Shown here: piece by piece, positions 11,735 through 24,100 of the stretch
Layout of the letters: the number at the start of each line of letters is the position of its first letter
How positions within the stretch are numbered: position 1 is the stretch's first letter
NCBI RefSeq assembly: GCF_963583255.1
Contig: NC_084807.1
Location: 17,073,072 to 17,137,071, forward strand
Source of the DNA: Pyrus communis
Taxonomy: Eukaryota > Streptophyta > Magnoliopsida > Rosales > Rosaceae
DNA length: 64,000 bases
Direction: 5' to 3'
The notes under the pieces: model-generated
The model's input: only the letters and a program-made list of their open reading frames with translations
The model's database searches: none
Told to the model about the DNA's origin: nothing
Made by a program: the position numbers and the translations under genes

Positions 11735-13290
11735 ATGAGACTAGGCTCACAAGGAGATCTTCCTGCAAGCCACTGGAGTAGGCAGCAAAATGATAGACCG
11801 AGAAGAGCACGAGAGCAATCCAGGTCGAGTTCCACTGGCAGTCCCCGTCAAGCGCGACGACAAATAGCACAGAATGAACCACTTGCACTGCTACCACGGC
11901 ACAGACGAGCAGGACAAGTATAAGAGTAATATAAACCAGTAGGTTAACATTGGATGCAGCCGGAGGTTCTGCTGCCCCACTAGAGGCAAATCCATGGGGA
12001 AGTACAATGGCTCGTAGCAGAGCAATTGCGCGGATTCCAGTGTATTGAGACTACCGGCAATGCCATTCGAAGAGTCGTAGTCAATATGAGCAGGTCACTA
12101 TTTACAAATGAGATTGAGCAGATAGAGCCATCACAGAAGTTTAGCCAACCATATTTCACTTTATTTAGGGGAGATGAAGATCCGGACAAGCACCTGATGC
12201 ACTACAGAAACGTCATGACCTTCTACTGCAACGATGATGCTTTCATATGCAAAATCTTTGCCACGATGCTCTAAGGCGAGGTGCAAGATTGGTTCCACAC
12301 CCTACCGCCATGCTCAATCTAGAACTTCAACAAACTTTCATTGGTTTTCACTAAGGAATATTCGTCATATCGCTCATTCAAAAGGAAGTTTGACTACCTC
12401 TTCAACATGAAAAATGACCTGAATGAGACACTCCGCACATACGTCAAGAGTTTTAAGACGGAGAAGGCGAAGATTGTCGGATGCGATGATAGCATTGCAA
12501 GCTCAGCCCTTTGGAAGAGGCTCCCAGTAGATCACCCATTTTTCAGAAAGCTAATTATGGGCGAAAACTTGACCTTGGCAGATTCTTATGTTTTAGTAGA
12601 TAATCACTCCATCTGGGATGAGGCCAAGCGCTCCCAGAAGCCGCCTAAGCAACCGCGCAAAGATATGGAGCCAACTTAGAAGAAGGCAAGTGATAAACTG
12701 CTTAATGACAAAAATAATCTAGAAAGTAGACGTAAGGATCGATCCCCGATGAAATGAGGCTCAGTGCCTAAGGAGTATACCAAGTTCTCAATCACGATCA
12801 ATTAGATCCTTCGTGACCTTAAGGACAAGCCATGGTTCAAGATGCCACAACCCATGAAAGGAGATACCTCCAAGATGAACCAGATGAAGTATTACGTATT
12901 CCACAGAGGTCTAGGGCACGCAAACAATGATTGCATCATATGGATGAAGTACATTGAGAAGCTCATAAAAAAGGCAAATACGACTAGTATGTAGACAGAC
13001 CAGTTGCCCAGCCAAGGCGGGAAGCAAACGCTGAACCCCCAACCAAGACAATCTGAATCAATGTCATCTACATCGAATCTGAGCAATTGGGGTATATCAA
13101 CAGTTCCAAGAAGAGGAAGATCCAGCAGGCGAGATCGATCTTTCAAGTTCAAGCCGTAGATGTTGTACCTGGACCAATCGTCAGCTTCATCGAGCAGGAC
13201 GTTAAGGGAGTAGACTTTCCTCACGACGACGCCTTAGTGATTTATGTTCAACTGGCCTAGGCCATCGTTGACTGAATTATGGTGAAAAAC
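11735..13290 (+). pseudogene. gag of outer Tat element (broken)
   Basis: Pieces of one protein lie in 11735-11923, 12026-12274, 12341-12679 and 12680-13290, separated by in-frame stops. The capsid-like part shows PYFTLFRGDEDPDKHLMHY, GEVQDWFHTLPP and the YVKSFKTEKAKI region typical of plant Ty3/gypsy gag. The nucleocapsid-like part has FHRGLGHANNDC but lacks the first Cys of the usual zinc knuckle (YYVFH instead of a Cys before FH). The frame then enters the protease N-terminus (DDALVIYVQLA) and stops where the second element inserted. Confidence 0.8.
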
Positions 13291-13295
13291 GACAT
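13291..13295. other. Target duplication of nested element (left)
   Basis: GACAT before the nested 5' LTR. The partner is GGCAT at 28953-28957, one mismatch. Confidence 0.75.
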
Positions 13296-14186
13296 TGTAG
13301 ACATCGAAATTTTGGCGAAACAAATGTTCACCAACGCATTTAAGTTTTGACGTGTCAGGGCATACATGGCATATGCCACGTGTCGTACAAATTGTACACA
13401 CGACGTGTGACTCAACAAAATAGGAATAAATACCCTTGGATGATTAAACAAGTTTTTCTTCTCAATTTGGGCAATGACAAGGTAAACACATTTCAATCCA
13501 TTATGGATCAAAGCAAGTTTTTCTCATTTGGGCAATGACAAAGCAAGCACACTTCAAATTTAAAATTGTATTAAGTGGGAAATTAGGCCATAAATAAGAC
13601 CACTTCAATTTCAATATTGCATTAAGTGGGAAATTATGCCATATGTTAAACTACTTCAATTTCAATATTGCATTAAATGGGAAAATTAGGTAATAGTGCT
13701 TAGGTGGGAAACTTTTGTGGTGGTGATTCATTCTTAAAGCCTATAAATAGGTTTCTCCACCAAGGTATCAAGCATCAAGGAATTCACAAATACATTTCTC
13801 TGCTCCCAAATTGGAAGAAAATTCCCCAAATCCTTGAAGCTTTGAAACTCCAAGGCTCTCAACCATCCAAATACCCAAGAATTTCGAAGGATCGAGAAAG
13901 CTCTCTTCGTTCTTCGCCAAATCTTTGAGGCCCACCTTCAAGATCAAGCCCCGAAGGCCCTTAAAGAACTTCCAACCTTGAAGATCAAAGCCCCGAAGGT
14001 CCTTGAAGAAACTTCCAACTGTTCATCCAAGATCAAGCATCGACAGCCCTTGGATCAACAAATCTACATCTTACGGAGATCGAATCAGAGGACCAAATTT
14101 GAGAGAGTTCGTAACCTTAAAATCATTAATACTACAAATATTATTTTGTACACGTGTTCTTGTTTCAAGAAATTTCTGTGTTCACA
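13296..14186 (+). repeat. 5' LTR of nested element
   Basis: 891 bp, matching the two halves of the 3' LTR (24804-24913 and 28191-28952). It contains internal repeats of the motif TCAAGATCAAGCCCCGAAGG (from about 13937), the same motif that is amplified in the 3' internal region. Confidence 0.93.
13742..13749 (+). promoter_or_regulatory. TATA box in nested LTR
   Basis: TATAAATA in GCCTATAAATAGG, repeated at 28527-28534 in the 3' LTR. Transcription would start shortly downstream (inference). Confidence 0.6.
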
Positions 14187-14190
14187 AATT

Positions 14191-14208
14191 TGGCATGCCG
14201 AGTGGGAC
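14191..14208 (+). other. Putative primer binding site of nested element
   Basis: TGGCATGCCGAGTGGGAC lies four bases after the LTR end. It begins TGG as expected for pairing with a tRNA CCA end. It is not a clean match to the initiator-Met or Asp primer sites I know, so the primer tRNA is open. Confidence 0.5.
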
Positions 14209-14240
14209 TATCTCTACCTCTCATCTCAATCTTCAAACCC

Positions 14241-15873
14241 GCAACCAACGTGAAGAACAAAAACATCCTCGCCGCAAGTGTTTTTACTTTAGGCATCACA
14301 ACTCAAAGCAAGGCAAGAGCTCTTTCTGCCACCTTTTTCACCTCTGCATCAACTTTTCCAAAGGAACAAGAACACCCGAGGCACGAGCCTGTGATCACCC
14401 TGGCCTCGATAAGGGCGCCAAGGGAGGAAAGCCTAAGGAAGTACCCCAAGTCCATGCTTTCTGATACCGACTTAAGCGGCAGCTCAACCATGCAAGTCAT
14501 GACCACCGGAGCAACTTCAGTCGATGAGCAGCTGGCTTAAATGAATGAAGTGATCACAAGGCTAATACGGACGGTGGAAGAAAAAGACTTGCAAATCGAT
14601 GCACTCATTAACCGACTGGAGACGCAGGATGACGAGAAACCCAACCCAAAGGTTAATCCACTAAAGACATGAGCCAATGAAGAAGAGGAGCCTCCGGCAG
14701 AGAAAAATGAAGATAATCTGGAGCCAGACCAAGCAACAACGTTCATAGGATGTCTCTCTATTCAGCTGCTGCAGGAGATGATCGTAAGCACAATCAAGAT
14801 GCAGTACGAAGGAAGCTCATATGACTCCATGTTGTACTCAAAGCCCTACTCTAAGAAGATTGACGCCTTAAAGATGTCGAGGGGTTATCAACCGCCAAAG
14901 TTCATGCAATTTGACGGAAAGGGAAACCCAAAGCAACATGTCGCACATTTCGTTGAAACTTGCAACAACGCAGGGACGGAGGGAGACTGCCTTACCAAGC
15001 AGTTTGTGCGCTCGTTGAAAGCAAACGCCTTTGAGTGGTACAAGGATTTAGAGCCTAAGTCCATAAACAGATAGGAGCAATTGGAAATGGAATTCCTCAA
15101 CCGCTTCTACAGCACCCGCTGCACTGTGAGCATGCTAGAGCTGATGAGCACGAAACAATGGAGGGACGAGCCAGTCATAGACTATATCAACTAATGGCGC
15201 AATCTAAGCCTCGACTGCAAGGATAGGCTCTCGGAGATCTCTTCAATCGAGATGTGCGTCCAAGGCATGCAATGGGGTTTACACTATATCTTTTAAGGCA
15301 TTAAACCATGGACCTTTGAAGAGTTAGCCACCCACACCCACGACATGGAGCTGAGCATTGCTCACTATGGGAAAAAAAAAGCCAATCATCGACTTCAAGA
15401 AGGACAAGGTGTTTGCTCTGAAGGAGGACAATCATGGGAAGAAGCCCGCCAATGAAGCTTTTACCATCAACACCACCCCTATCAAAACCTCATCCGCACC
15501 CATCAAAATCTCTTCCAAGAACAAAGCGAATGAGATAAAGAGAGATGAGCCTTCTCGCACCCAAGATAAGTACAAAAAGACCTTGAAGGAATTGGAGCAA
15601 AAGATATACCCTTTTCCTGACTCTGATGTGGCTGCAATGTTAGACGACTTACTGGAAAAGAAGGTGATTGAGCTACCCGAATGCAAGCGTCCCGAAGAGA
15701 TGAATCGCGTAAACGATCCTAGGTACTGCAAGTACCATCGTATCGTGAGCCATCCTGTTGGCAAGTGCTTCGTCCTCAAAGAACTCATCATGAAGCTAGC
15801 ACAACAAGGGCAAATCGAGCTCGACCTTGAAGACACAGGCACATATTACCACGATTTCGTTTGGATCCTTTGA
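14241..15873 (+). pseudogene. gag of nested Tat-like element
   Basis: Frames at 14541-14780, 14778-15074 and 15358-15873 belong to one gag. A coiled-coil-like start (MNEVITRLIRTVEEKDLQID) is followed by the capsid core with YQPPKFMQFDGKGNPKQHV and FEWYKDLEPKS. The C-terminal part ends in NDPRYCKYHRIVSHPVGKC, a Cys-His pattern (CxxH...HxxxxC) usual in this clade. In-frame stops occur near 14538, 14669, 15072, 15193 and 15294. The 171-codon 3' frame is the best preserved part. Confidence 0.85.
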
Positions 15874-15912
15874 TCCCGTACCTCTCCAAGTGACACCTGA
15901 CCTTTCCCGCCA

Positions 15913-18210
15913 ATGCTCAAGCCACACGACACCTTCTGCACCATCATCACTGGGGGAAACGAACAAGATGCATCTACTGACGATGAAGAAGGATGGACAT
16001 TGGTGATCTATAAAAAGATGAGGAAGCCAAGACCGCAAGCTACAAGGCCAAAAAGGGAACAAGGGAGAAAGCACCGCCGCCACAACAATAAGATGCCTAA
16101 AAGAAATATAAAAGCTGCTAAGCCAACATATGTTAGGGAACCTATGGAGCAAGAGCCATGCATTCCCATCTCCTTGCACGAGTACTTCCTGGAGGACTTC
16201 TTCCAACAGTGCATTACCGCTGCATGTCACATGGTCGAAGTGGAAATAGAAGAACCCTCAAAAGGCAAAGCCACCGCCATCGAGGAAGAAAAGACCCTCA
16301 CACCCAAATAAGGTATGCTAACGCACTTTAGCATCGAGGAAGCGTTACAATTACCAAAGAAGATGCAAAGAGCACTAGCAGTTATTTTGGCAAGTCCTGA
16401 CAACCATGAAGTACAGGAAAGCAACGACGAAAACTTGAAGCTTCAGCCACATGAATGTGCCACATGTTATGCCGCCCATGACGTAATGAATTTCATGGAC
16501 AAAGACCTACTGCTGGGATCAAAACCTCATAACCGTCCTCTCTTCATCTCGAGGTACGTAAGGGAGCACAAAGTCAACCGCATGCTTATGGATGGTGGAT
16601 CGGCCATAAACATCATGCCAAAGTCAACAATGACCACAATCGGCATCAAGGTGGATGAACTATCCCTAAGCCACCTACTAATCCAAGGTTTTAACCAAGG
16701 AGGACAAAGAGCGATGGGCATGATCCGAGTGGAGATGATTAGTGGTGAACTCAAGTCAAGCACGATATTCCACGTGATTGATGCAAGAACTTCCTACAGC
16801 TTGCTCTTAGGAAGGCCTTGGATACAAGGCAAATGGAGTAGTACCGTCCACCCTTCACCAATGCTTAAAATTTTACAAAGAAGGAGTGAAGGTGATCTAA
16901 GGCAACACCAGGCCATTCACCGAAGCCGAATCACACTTCTCAGATGCCAAGTTCTACATAGAGGAAGACATGGTGCTCAAAGCTCTTCCAAATAAGATCA
17001 AATCCACGGGCAAAGCAATACCTAAAAAACAGGAATGGCAAGTAGTGCCTAAGAAGCAAGAAGGAGAAGCCGTGCCATCTTCAAGCAAAAACGATGATGA
17101 GCCTGCTAAACCTGCAACAACCAAAGGGAGTATGACGTCTTCAGAAGGATCAAATAAGCCCATCTTCCGATACATCTCAACGTCAAGAAGAAAGAATGGT
17201 CAATCCTTATTCGAAACTGGAGCAGGCAAAGCCGAGACACAGTGGCACAAGGGTGATGTAAAATTGCTCAAAAGAAATGCAGTTTTGCCTCTGACACAGC
17301 TAAGCAATACTAAGGTTGCAAGACCACCACAAGGCTTCATAAAAGCTCTGCCAAATGGGGTAGAACCAAGCTTTCTCCCAACCAAGAAAACTGAAGAAGG
17401 TTTTGATCCAAACGCCTACAAGCTCATGTCGAAGGTTGGGTACAACTTCGCTTCCTTTTCGAATCCTAGAAAAAAGATTTCAAACACCGTCAATGACAAA
17501 GAATGTGACCTCACCAATACTCAAAAGAAATTGAAAGAGTATAGTTATGGAATTGACAACAACAAAGCTGAACTTGGCTTCACACCAAATGCACCCATGA
17601 AGATTTCAAGCAAAACGAAAAACACTAGCACTTAACACATCAGCGTGAGCATTGAACAAAATCAAGAGAAGCCTAAACCTCCCATTCGAGTGTCAATCTT
17701 CGTTAGGCTGAATCATTCAAAACCCAGAATTTCGGCACTTGATCGCATTGGTGGGCAAGACCGAACTTCCGTGTTCAAATAGCTTAACACGCCAACACCC
17801 CAAGAAGCCTTCTAGAAAGAGGAAAACAACGCCAAAGGAAGAAAAGCTCGACGGCCTAGCAGGAAAAGACGACGTTCGAAGCTCGATTCCTTCAAGGATG
17901 AAGAGCCAAGCAACCTTGGAGGCGCATCATCGTCCACACTAGCAAATCTTCATGCCAACAAGCCTAAGAGGACGGCATTGAAGATGAAATCCTTAAGAAA
18001 GACGTCACTTCTGGCTCTTTCGACTCAAAGTCTTCACCTCGACCATTGAGGGTATGCTCCAAGTCAGGCGAAGTTGAAGGATGAACTCATGTCACTCCAA
18101 AGAAATTGCACATGAAGCCTATGTTGCATCCACAAATTCACTAGTCAGAAAGAGGGCAAATAAGATTTCTTCAAACTCTAAAGCAATATGAAAGTGTTAA
18201 AGATGAGGAA
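15913..18210 (+). pseudogene. Protease and linker region of nested element
   Basis: A basic spacer (15913-16311) precedes the aspartic protease frame (16315-16995). The protease has LMDGGSAINIMP at the active site and LLGRPWIQG at the C-terminal flap side, both typical of retropepsins of plant gypsy elements. The frame then shifts: the sense protein continues in another frame at 16970-17635 as a long hydrophilic linker (KAIPKKQEW, PPQGFIKALPNG, AELGFTPNAPM). Its remains extend with stops to about 18210. Confidence 0.75.
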
Positions 18211-18213
18211 ATT

Positions 18214-19900
18214 TTGACACAAAGATCGTCCATCCCCATCACGGTACGCGATCTCTTTTTCCTTGAAGACTTATTCAAACACTCGGCACACAACTGCTCG
18301 CCTACACAAGCCCAAAAAGATGGCAATGAAGGGGAGGTTCAAGACATCTTCCACATCACAATCCAAGAAGACAAAAAAGACGAAATCCTCAAGGAAGATG
18401 TCACTGCTGCACCACCACAGCTCGAAGACGAGGGACAAGCCACTATTGATGAGCTTAAGGAGCTTAACTTAGGAATGAAAGAGAAGCTCAAACCTATCTT
18501 CGTAAGTGCGTTACTAAGTGTAGACGAGATATAGGAGTACTACCAATTGCTATTAGAGTACAATGACGTCTTTGCCTGGACATACAAGGAAATGCCCGGC
18601 CTTGACCCTATCATTGATGTGCATCGTCTTGTAGTCAAGCCTGGAACGCGACCGATAAAGCAAACTCAAAGACGCTATTGATCCGAGCTCATCCCACAAA
18701 TTAAGGTCGAGATTGACAAGCTAATCGAAGTAGGCTTCATTTAAGAAATGCAATACCCCAAGTGGATCTCCAACATCGTCATTGTCCTTAAGAAATCTGG
18801 ACAAATACGTGTTTGTGTAGACTTTCGAGACCTTAACAATGCTTGCCCGAATGACGACTTCCCTTTGCTAATCATCGAAATCATGGTGGACGCAACCACT
18901 GGCCACGAGACACTATCATTCATGGACGGCTTTTCTGGATACAATCAAATTCGCATGGTTCTCGAAGACGAGGAACTAACAGTCTTCCGCACTCCAAAAG
19001 GTATCTACTGTTACTAGGTGATGCCCTTTAGTTTGAAGAACGCTGGAGCTATTTATCAACGCGCAATACAGAAAATCTTCAATGACATACTGCACAAGAA
19101 CGTAGAATGTTACGTAGATGATGTGGTGGTCAAGACAAAGAAAAGATCAGATCACTTGAAGGATTTGCGAATAGTGTTCGAAAGGTTGCGAAAATACAAA
19201 GCATTTGGCGTCACCTCTGGAAAGTTCATCGGCTTCATTGTCAAGCACCGTGGCATTAAAGTGGACCAATGAAAGATCAAGGCCATTCAAAACATGCCTA
19301 AGCCAAGAAACTTGCACAAGCTGAAAAGTCTACAAGGATAGCTAGCTTTCATCAGACGCTTCATCTCTAACCTTGCAGGGCGTTGTCAACCATTTAGCCG
19401 ACTCATGAAGAAGGATGTTCCATTTGTATGGGACGAAGCATGCCTCAATGCTTTTGAAATCATAAAAAAGTATTTATCAAGTCCACCTGTCTTGGGGGTT
19501 CCTGTGCCTAGGAAGCTGCTCATATTATACATCGTCGCTCAGGAAAGTTTAGCTGAAGCACTCTTGGCACAAGAAAATGAATCTCAGAAAGAATGAGCAC
19601 TTTACTACCTCAGTTAAACTCTCACCGGCACTGAGTTGAACTACTCCCCAATAGAAAGGATGTGCCTTGCCTTGGTGTTCGCCATCCAAAAGCTCAGGCA
19701 TTACATGCATGCGTACACCATTCACCTGGTTGCTAAGGCTGACCCGGTTAAATACATCATGTCCAAACTAGTTTTGACAGGGCGACTAGCTAAATGAACA
19801 TTGCTTCTCAATCAGTATGAGATCATCTACGTCTCAGCTAAAGCCGTCAAGGGACAAGCACTAGCAGACTTCCTCGCCGATCATCCAATCCCAGCCGATT
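18214..19900 (+). pseudogene. Reverse transcriptase and first RNase H of nested element
   Basis: RT motifs appear in order: FAWTYKEMPGLDP, PKWISNIVIVLKKSG, VDFRDLNNACPNDDFPL, MDGFSGYNQI, SLKNAGAIYQRAIQKIF and the catalytic YVDDVVVKTK (near 19114). The RNase H-like part (PFVWDEACLNAFEIIKKYL, TGTELNYSPIERMCLALVF) has lost the usual first Asp, a known trait of Tat elements with a second RNase H. Stops at 18532, 18679, 18742, 19015, 19270, 19339, 19594, 19613 and 19795 make it a pseudogene. Confidence 0.87.
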
Positions 19901-19956
19901 GGAAAATTTCAGACGACTTACCCGATGATGAGGTGTTCTACATCGACATCTTCCCG

Positions 19957-20340
19957 ACATGGATGATGTTCTTCGACGAATCCACACGAGCAGACGGAGC
20001 GGGGGCAGGAATAGTATTCATGTCGACACAAAGGCAAGTACTACCCTATTCCTTCCAACGAACTATGCTCCAACAACGTTGCTGAGTACCAAGCACTGAT
20101 CATCGGGCTCCAAATGGCGATCAACATGGAAATCACATCCCTTGAGATATATGGCGACTCCAAGCTCATAATCAATTAACTCTTAACTGAATATGAGGTG
20201 AGGAAAGATGATCTCGTCCCATATTTTTGATTGGCAACTCAACTACTACAAAAGTTTGAAACCGTGACACTAGAATATGTGCCAAGAAAAGAAAATCAAA
20301 TGTCAAACGCTCTCGCCAACCTAGCCTTGAGTATGACACT
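19957..20340 (+). pseudogene. Second (archaeal-type) RNase H of nested element
   Basis: MMFFDESTRADGAGAGIVF gives the first Asp, NNVAEYQALIIGL the Glu and IYGDSKLIIN the second Asp. The fourth acidic position, normally ADALANLA, reads SNALANLA (Asp to Asn). A frameshift lies near 20060 and stops near 20178 and 20229. An additional RNase H after the degenerate first one defines the Tat lineage. Confidence 0.8.
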
Positions 20341-21725
20341 AGGAGAAGGTGAAGCTGCAGACGTGCCAGTTTGCCAAAGATGGGTGATCTCGCTCGTTAC
20401 TGAAATGATACTAGATGATACAAATGTCATCTCAGTACTATCAGTCAATGTTGAAGAGTGGAGACAACCGTTGATTGACTACTTGGAGCATGAAAAGCTT
20501 CCAGATGATCCTACACACCACTCTGAAATACGTCGGCGAGCACCTCGCTTCCTCTACTACAAAGGAACACTCTACCGACGCTCTTTTGAAAGGGTACTTC
20601 TAAGATGCCTAGGTGAGGAAGAAGTAAATCAAGCCATGGAAGAAACACACTCAGGTGTATACGGGGCACATCAGTCTAGACCAAAGCTGCATTTCCAGCT
20701 CAAAAGAATAGGTTATTACTGGGCAAGCCTGCTAATTCCACGCCAAAAGGTGAATGATTTCCTGGAACACGCCAAAAGGTGCCAAGCCTGGTAATTTCAT
20801 GCCAACTTCATACATCAATTGCCTGTACAATTACACCCTATAGCTGCTTCATGGCCATTCGACGCATAGGGATTGGACGTTTGTAGGACCAATTACGCCA
20901 AAGTCATCTACATGAGAAGCTTACATCCTAGCTACAACAGATTACTTCTCCAAGTGGGCTGAAGTTATACCCCTAAAGGAAGTCAAGAAGGAAACTGTCA
21001 TCCGTTTTATCAAAGAGCATATCATCCACCGATATGGTGTACCTCGCTACATTATCACTGACAACGGAAAACAGTTCTCCAACTGACTCGTGGACAAGCT
21101 CTGTGAGAAATACAAGTTCAAGTAGCATAAGTTTTCCATGTATCATGCTCCGGCCAACGGTCTTGCAAAAGCATTCAACAAAACGTTGTGCAACTTCCTA
21201 AAGAATGTGATCGGTCAAACAAAGAGAGATTGGCACGAAAGAATAAGTAAAGTACTTTGGGCATATAGGATGACACATAGGACTCCTACCCAAGCTACAC
21301 CTTATTCTCTCGTATACGGCGTTGAAGCTGTTCTACCGCTCGAAAGTCAAATCCCCTCACTAAGGATGGCTATACAAGAAGGCTTGACTGATGAAGAGAA
21401 TGCAAAGTTGCGCTTTCAAGAGCTGGAAGCGTGGGATGAGAAAAGGCTCGAAGCTCAGCAGCACTTGGAGTGTTATCAGGCACTACTCTCCAAGGTTTTC
21501 AACAAGAAAGTTCACCCTCGTTCTTTTCAAATGGGAGATCTTGTCCTTGCATTGCGTAGGCCTATCATCATAACTCACAAAACAAAAGGCAAGTTCACAT
21601 CAAAATGGGATGGACCTTACGTAATACAAGAAGTCTACACCAACGGCGCATACTTAATCATAGCGGGAGACGGCTTGAGGATCGGCCCTATCAATGGCAG
21701 ATTCTTGAAACGCTACTACCCCTAA
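20341..21725 (+). pseudogene. Integrase of nested element
   Basis: The zinc-binding part (HHSEIRRRAPRFLYYKGTLYRR ... HSGVYGAHQ, then AKRCQ) is in the 20231-20794 frame. The core (LAATDYFSKWAEV, YIITDNGKQFSN) runs in 20860-21130 with stops. The 3' frame 21138-21725 is open (195 codons) and ends RFLKRYYP. In the catalytic third position the usual GQAEAFNKT reads GLAKAFNKT, so Glu is Lys. The two Asp positions look intact. Confidence 0.85.
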
Positions 21726-21960
21726 AAGCAAACGCGCCACGCTTCTGGCCCGCAAAAGCATAAACTGCGTACGGCACACAAAAAAAAAAATATATGCATT
21801 TGAACTACGTTACGACTTGATCTCTTCTTTGGAAAAGTACGTAGGCAGCTCGAACATTCAGCTTTGAGTTCAGTCACATCAAATAAATAAATAAATAAAT
21901 AAGGATTTTATTAAAGTCAATTTTTATTACAAAGGCAACAAATATTATTTTGTACAACAA

Positions 21961-21991
<31 letters not shown>

Positions 21992-22000
21992 AAGGAGCCT
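21726..22000. other. Non-coding gap with (ATAA)n and poly(A)
   Basis: Between integrase and the antisense ORF. It contains ATAA repeats (about 21881-21902) and a run of about 27 A (21959-21986). Confidence 0.85.
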
Positions 22001-22629
22001 TCACAAAGGTTGATCATGTGCCGCCTCATCATTTGGCGGAATGTTAGGAAGAAGAGGCACTGGAGGTTGATTGTTTAGAGCCTCAACACTCAGTAAAACT
22101 CCAAAGGATGAAGGTAATAGGCGCCTTTGGAGTAAGGCCACGAACATCTGATGGTTACTCTGAATCCGACTTTCAAATTCCTGCAGCTGGTCAAGCTTTC
22201 TCTTCATGCTCGTTGAGATGCTCGTTGAGTAACTATTGGCAAGCATGTGAAACTCTCTATTTTCATGCTTAAGCTTTCTAATCTTTTGTTTAAGACTCGC
22301 CACCTCAGCCATCAGTGACTCAACTTGACGAGTACTGCAAGAAGGTGTTGGCCCATATTCGATACAGAGCTCGCACACTGAACATTGAAAGCCAAAGAGT
22401 CTTGAATAGCCAGCTCATCAGTCCGCTTGGAGAGGATCCTGTTATCCTTGGGGGTGAGAAGATTTCTAGCAACCACCGTAGCGGTTATGTCGTTCTTCAT
22501 CACAGAGTCCCCAGTAGTAAGAGAATCGTTAGGGGATACGAATAATGGATGCCATATGTTGTCTTGAGAAAGCATGTCGGCATCTTCCTTAGCTTTCAAA
22601 TCAAGATAACGACCAAACGGGTAAGCCAT
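22001..22629 (-). pseudogene. Antisense ORF of nested Tat-like element
   Basis: On the strand opposite gag-pol a protein starts MAYPFGRYLDLKAKEDADML (22629) and reads SLTTGDSVMKND, ARNLLTPKDNR and CASSVSNMGQHLL. A frameshift near 22330 moves it into the frame that continues STRQVESLMAEVASLKQKIR and ends at 22001. The C-terminal half is a coiled coil (heptads in residues ~105-170), followed by a Pro-rich tail (NNQPPVPLLPNIPPND). From memory the same protein type is repeatedly annotated in plant genomes, but its function is unknown. Being conserved in antisense position suggests an element-encoded accessory protein. Confidence 0.7.
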
Positions 22630-24100
22630 TTACAGAAATAAGGAAGGAAAAAGAGGTCAGGAAAATCAAAATATCAGAAATACAAAGAGGGTAGCTTCTA
22701 CATGCAGCAACTCTCAAGCGTGCTTTTGAAACACAATTCTTGCCTTTATAAAAAAGAAGGGGCAACAGGGCTATTTATTCATAAATTTAAGAGGCATTTG
22801 CTCAGAAATCGAAGAGGCGTTTGTTCAGAAATCAAAGAGAAATCACCCTCCGAACCTCAAAACTCGGGCCGCTTGTTCAAGGATCGAAGAGTCATCACTA
22901 TTTGGATTTCAAAAACCGAATTTGCTGGATCAAATCTTGTCAGCACCTTTCACAAGTAACCTCAACTTTGTGGACATTACAAGCAACTTTGTCAAAGATT
23001 TCTGACAAAGTAGAGAACGTGTGAATCTTACTGTTTCAATTACCCAACGGTTGCCGACAATAGTAAAAGATCAGTACCACCACTTGCTATTGGGAAATCC
23101 TTATATATGTCGACCTTCGTCTTTCATGGCAAGGCAAACCTGCAAAAAATGCCCAACTCTTCCTCATCTCTGAGGGCGCACTCACAACAAAGCCTCTCGA
23201 AATACTCAGTTTTCTTCCTCCCCAAGAATACCTCTGCAAACAAGTTACACCAAATCAAAAGTATCACATATCATCAGGGTTAAAAGCAAGAGTATCTCAT
23301 ATCATGTTTTTTCCCTGTTTTTTCATTTACTCTTGCTCTTACCTGCAAGACAAGGAGAAATAGAGCAATCAGTCGGAACCTGAAATCAAACTTCCGATCT
23401 GGAACTGATTGCCTGGAACCTTTGCCTGGTTGCTTACCTTGCATTGCTCTCGAGTACTCATCGCCGCTGAGAAGTAATGTTCTGAAAGAACATTTAAATG
23501 AAAAGGTTGCATTTCACTCCTGCATTAGGGAAAAATACTGCAAGAGATTGAATCAGAAAGATTAATGATGAGCTGGAATAGATCACTATAGCACGACGCC
23601 CTTCCCTGCAGAATGACATTATCCAGATGGAGGAGTCTAAGTCAAATCCAAGCTCGGCATCATTGCTCTAATCAAAGAGCTCGAAAAGCTTTAACGACCT
23701 TTCGCTGGCACCGTCGTCGAAGAGCAAAGCTTCGCCGTGCAACACTGTCAAATCGTCACCACTTCTTCAAAAAACAAAAGTATCTCATATCATGTTTTTC
23801 CCTTATCATTTTCTTTGTCCTTGTTCTTACCTGCAGGACAAGGAGAAAAAGAGTAATCAGTCGGAACTTGAAGTCAAACTTCCAGATTATACCATATCTG
23901 CCTGGAGAACAAATAAGGCAAGCGAAAATAATACGTTGAAGCATGTAGAGACAAGCACAACAAAACACGTGCCGATTCATCCGCTATTTCTTCAAAAAGC
24001 AAAAGTATCTCATATCAGGGTTGAAAAGTACTGTAGACTTGACGGACTTGTTTTAAGTCGACTCACTAAGACGTTGCTATATGAGACCGCTCGTGGTCCA
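22630..24100. other. 3' non-coding region of nested element
   Basis: Between the antisense ORF and the repeat block. It contains a ~110-bp dispersed repeat and no convincing gene. The upstream region and any promoter for the antisense ORF should lie here. Confidence 0.55.
23289..23888. repeat. Direct repeat of ~110 bp, two copies
   Basis: Positions 23289-23398 and 23777-23888 share AGTATCTCATATCATG, CTTACCTGCA, GACAAGGAGAAA and CAGTCGGAAC. A further fragment (AAAAGTATCTCATATCAGGG) is at about 24001. It is part of the hypervariable 3' region. Confidence 0.8.
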
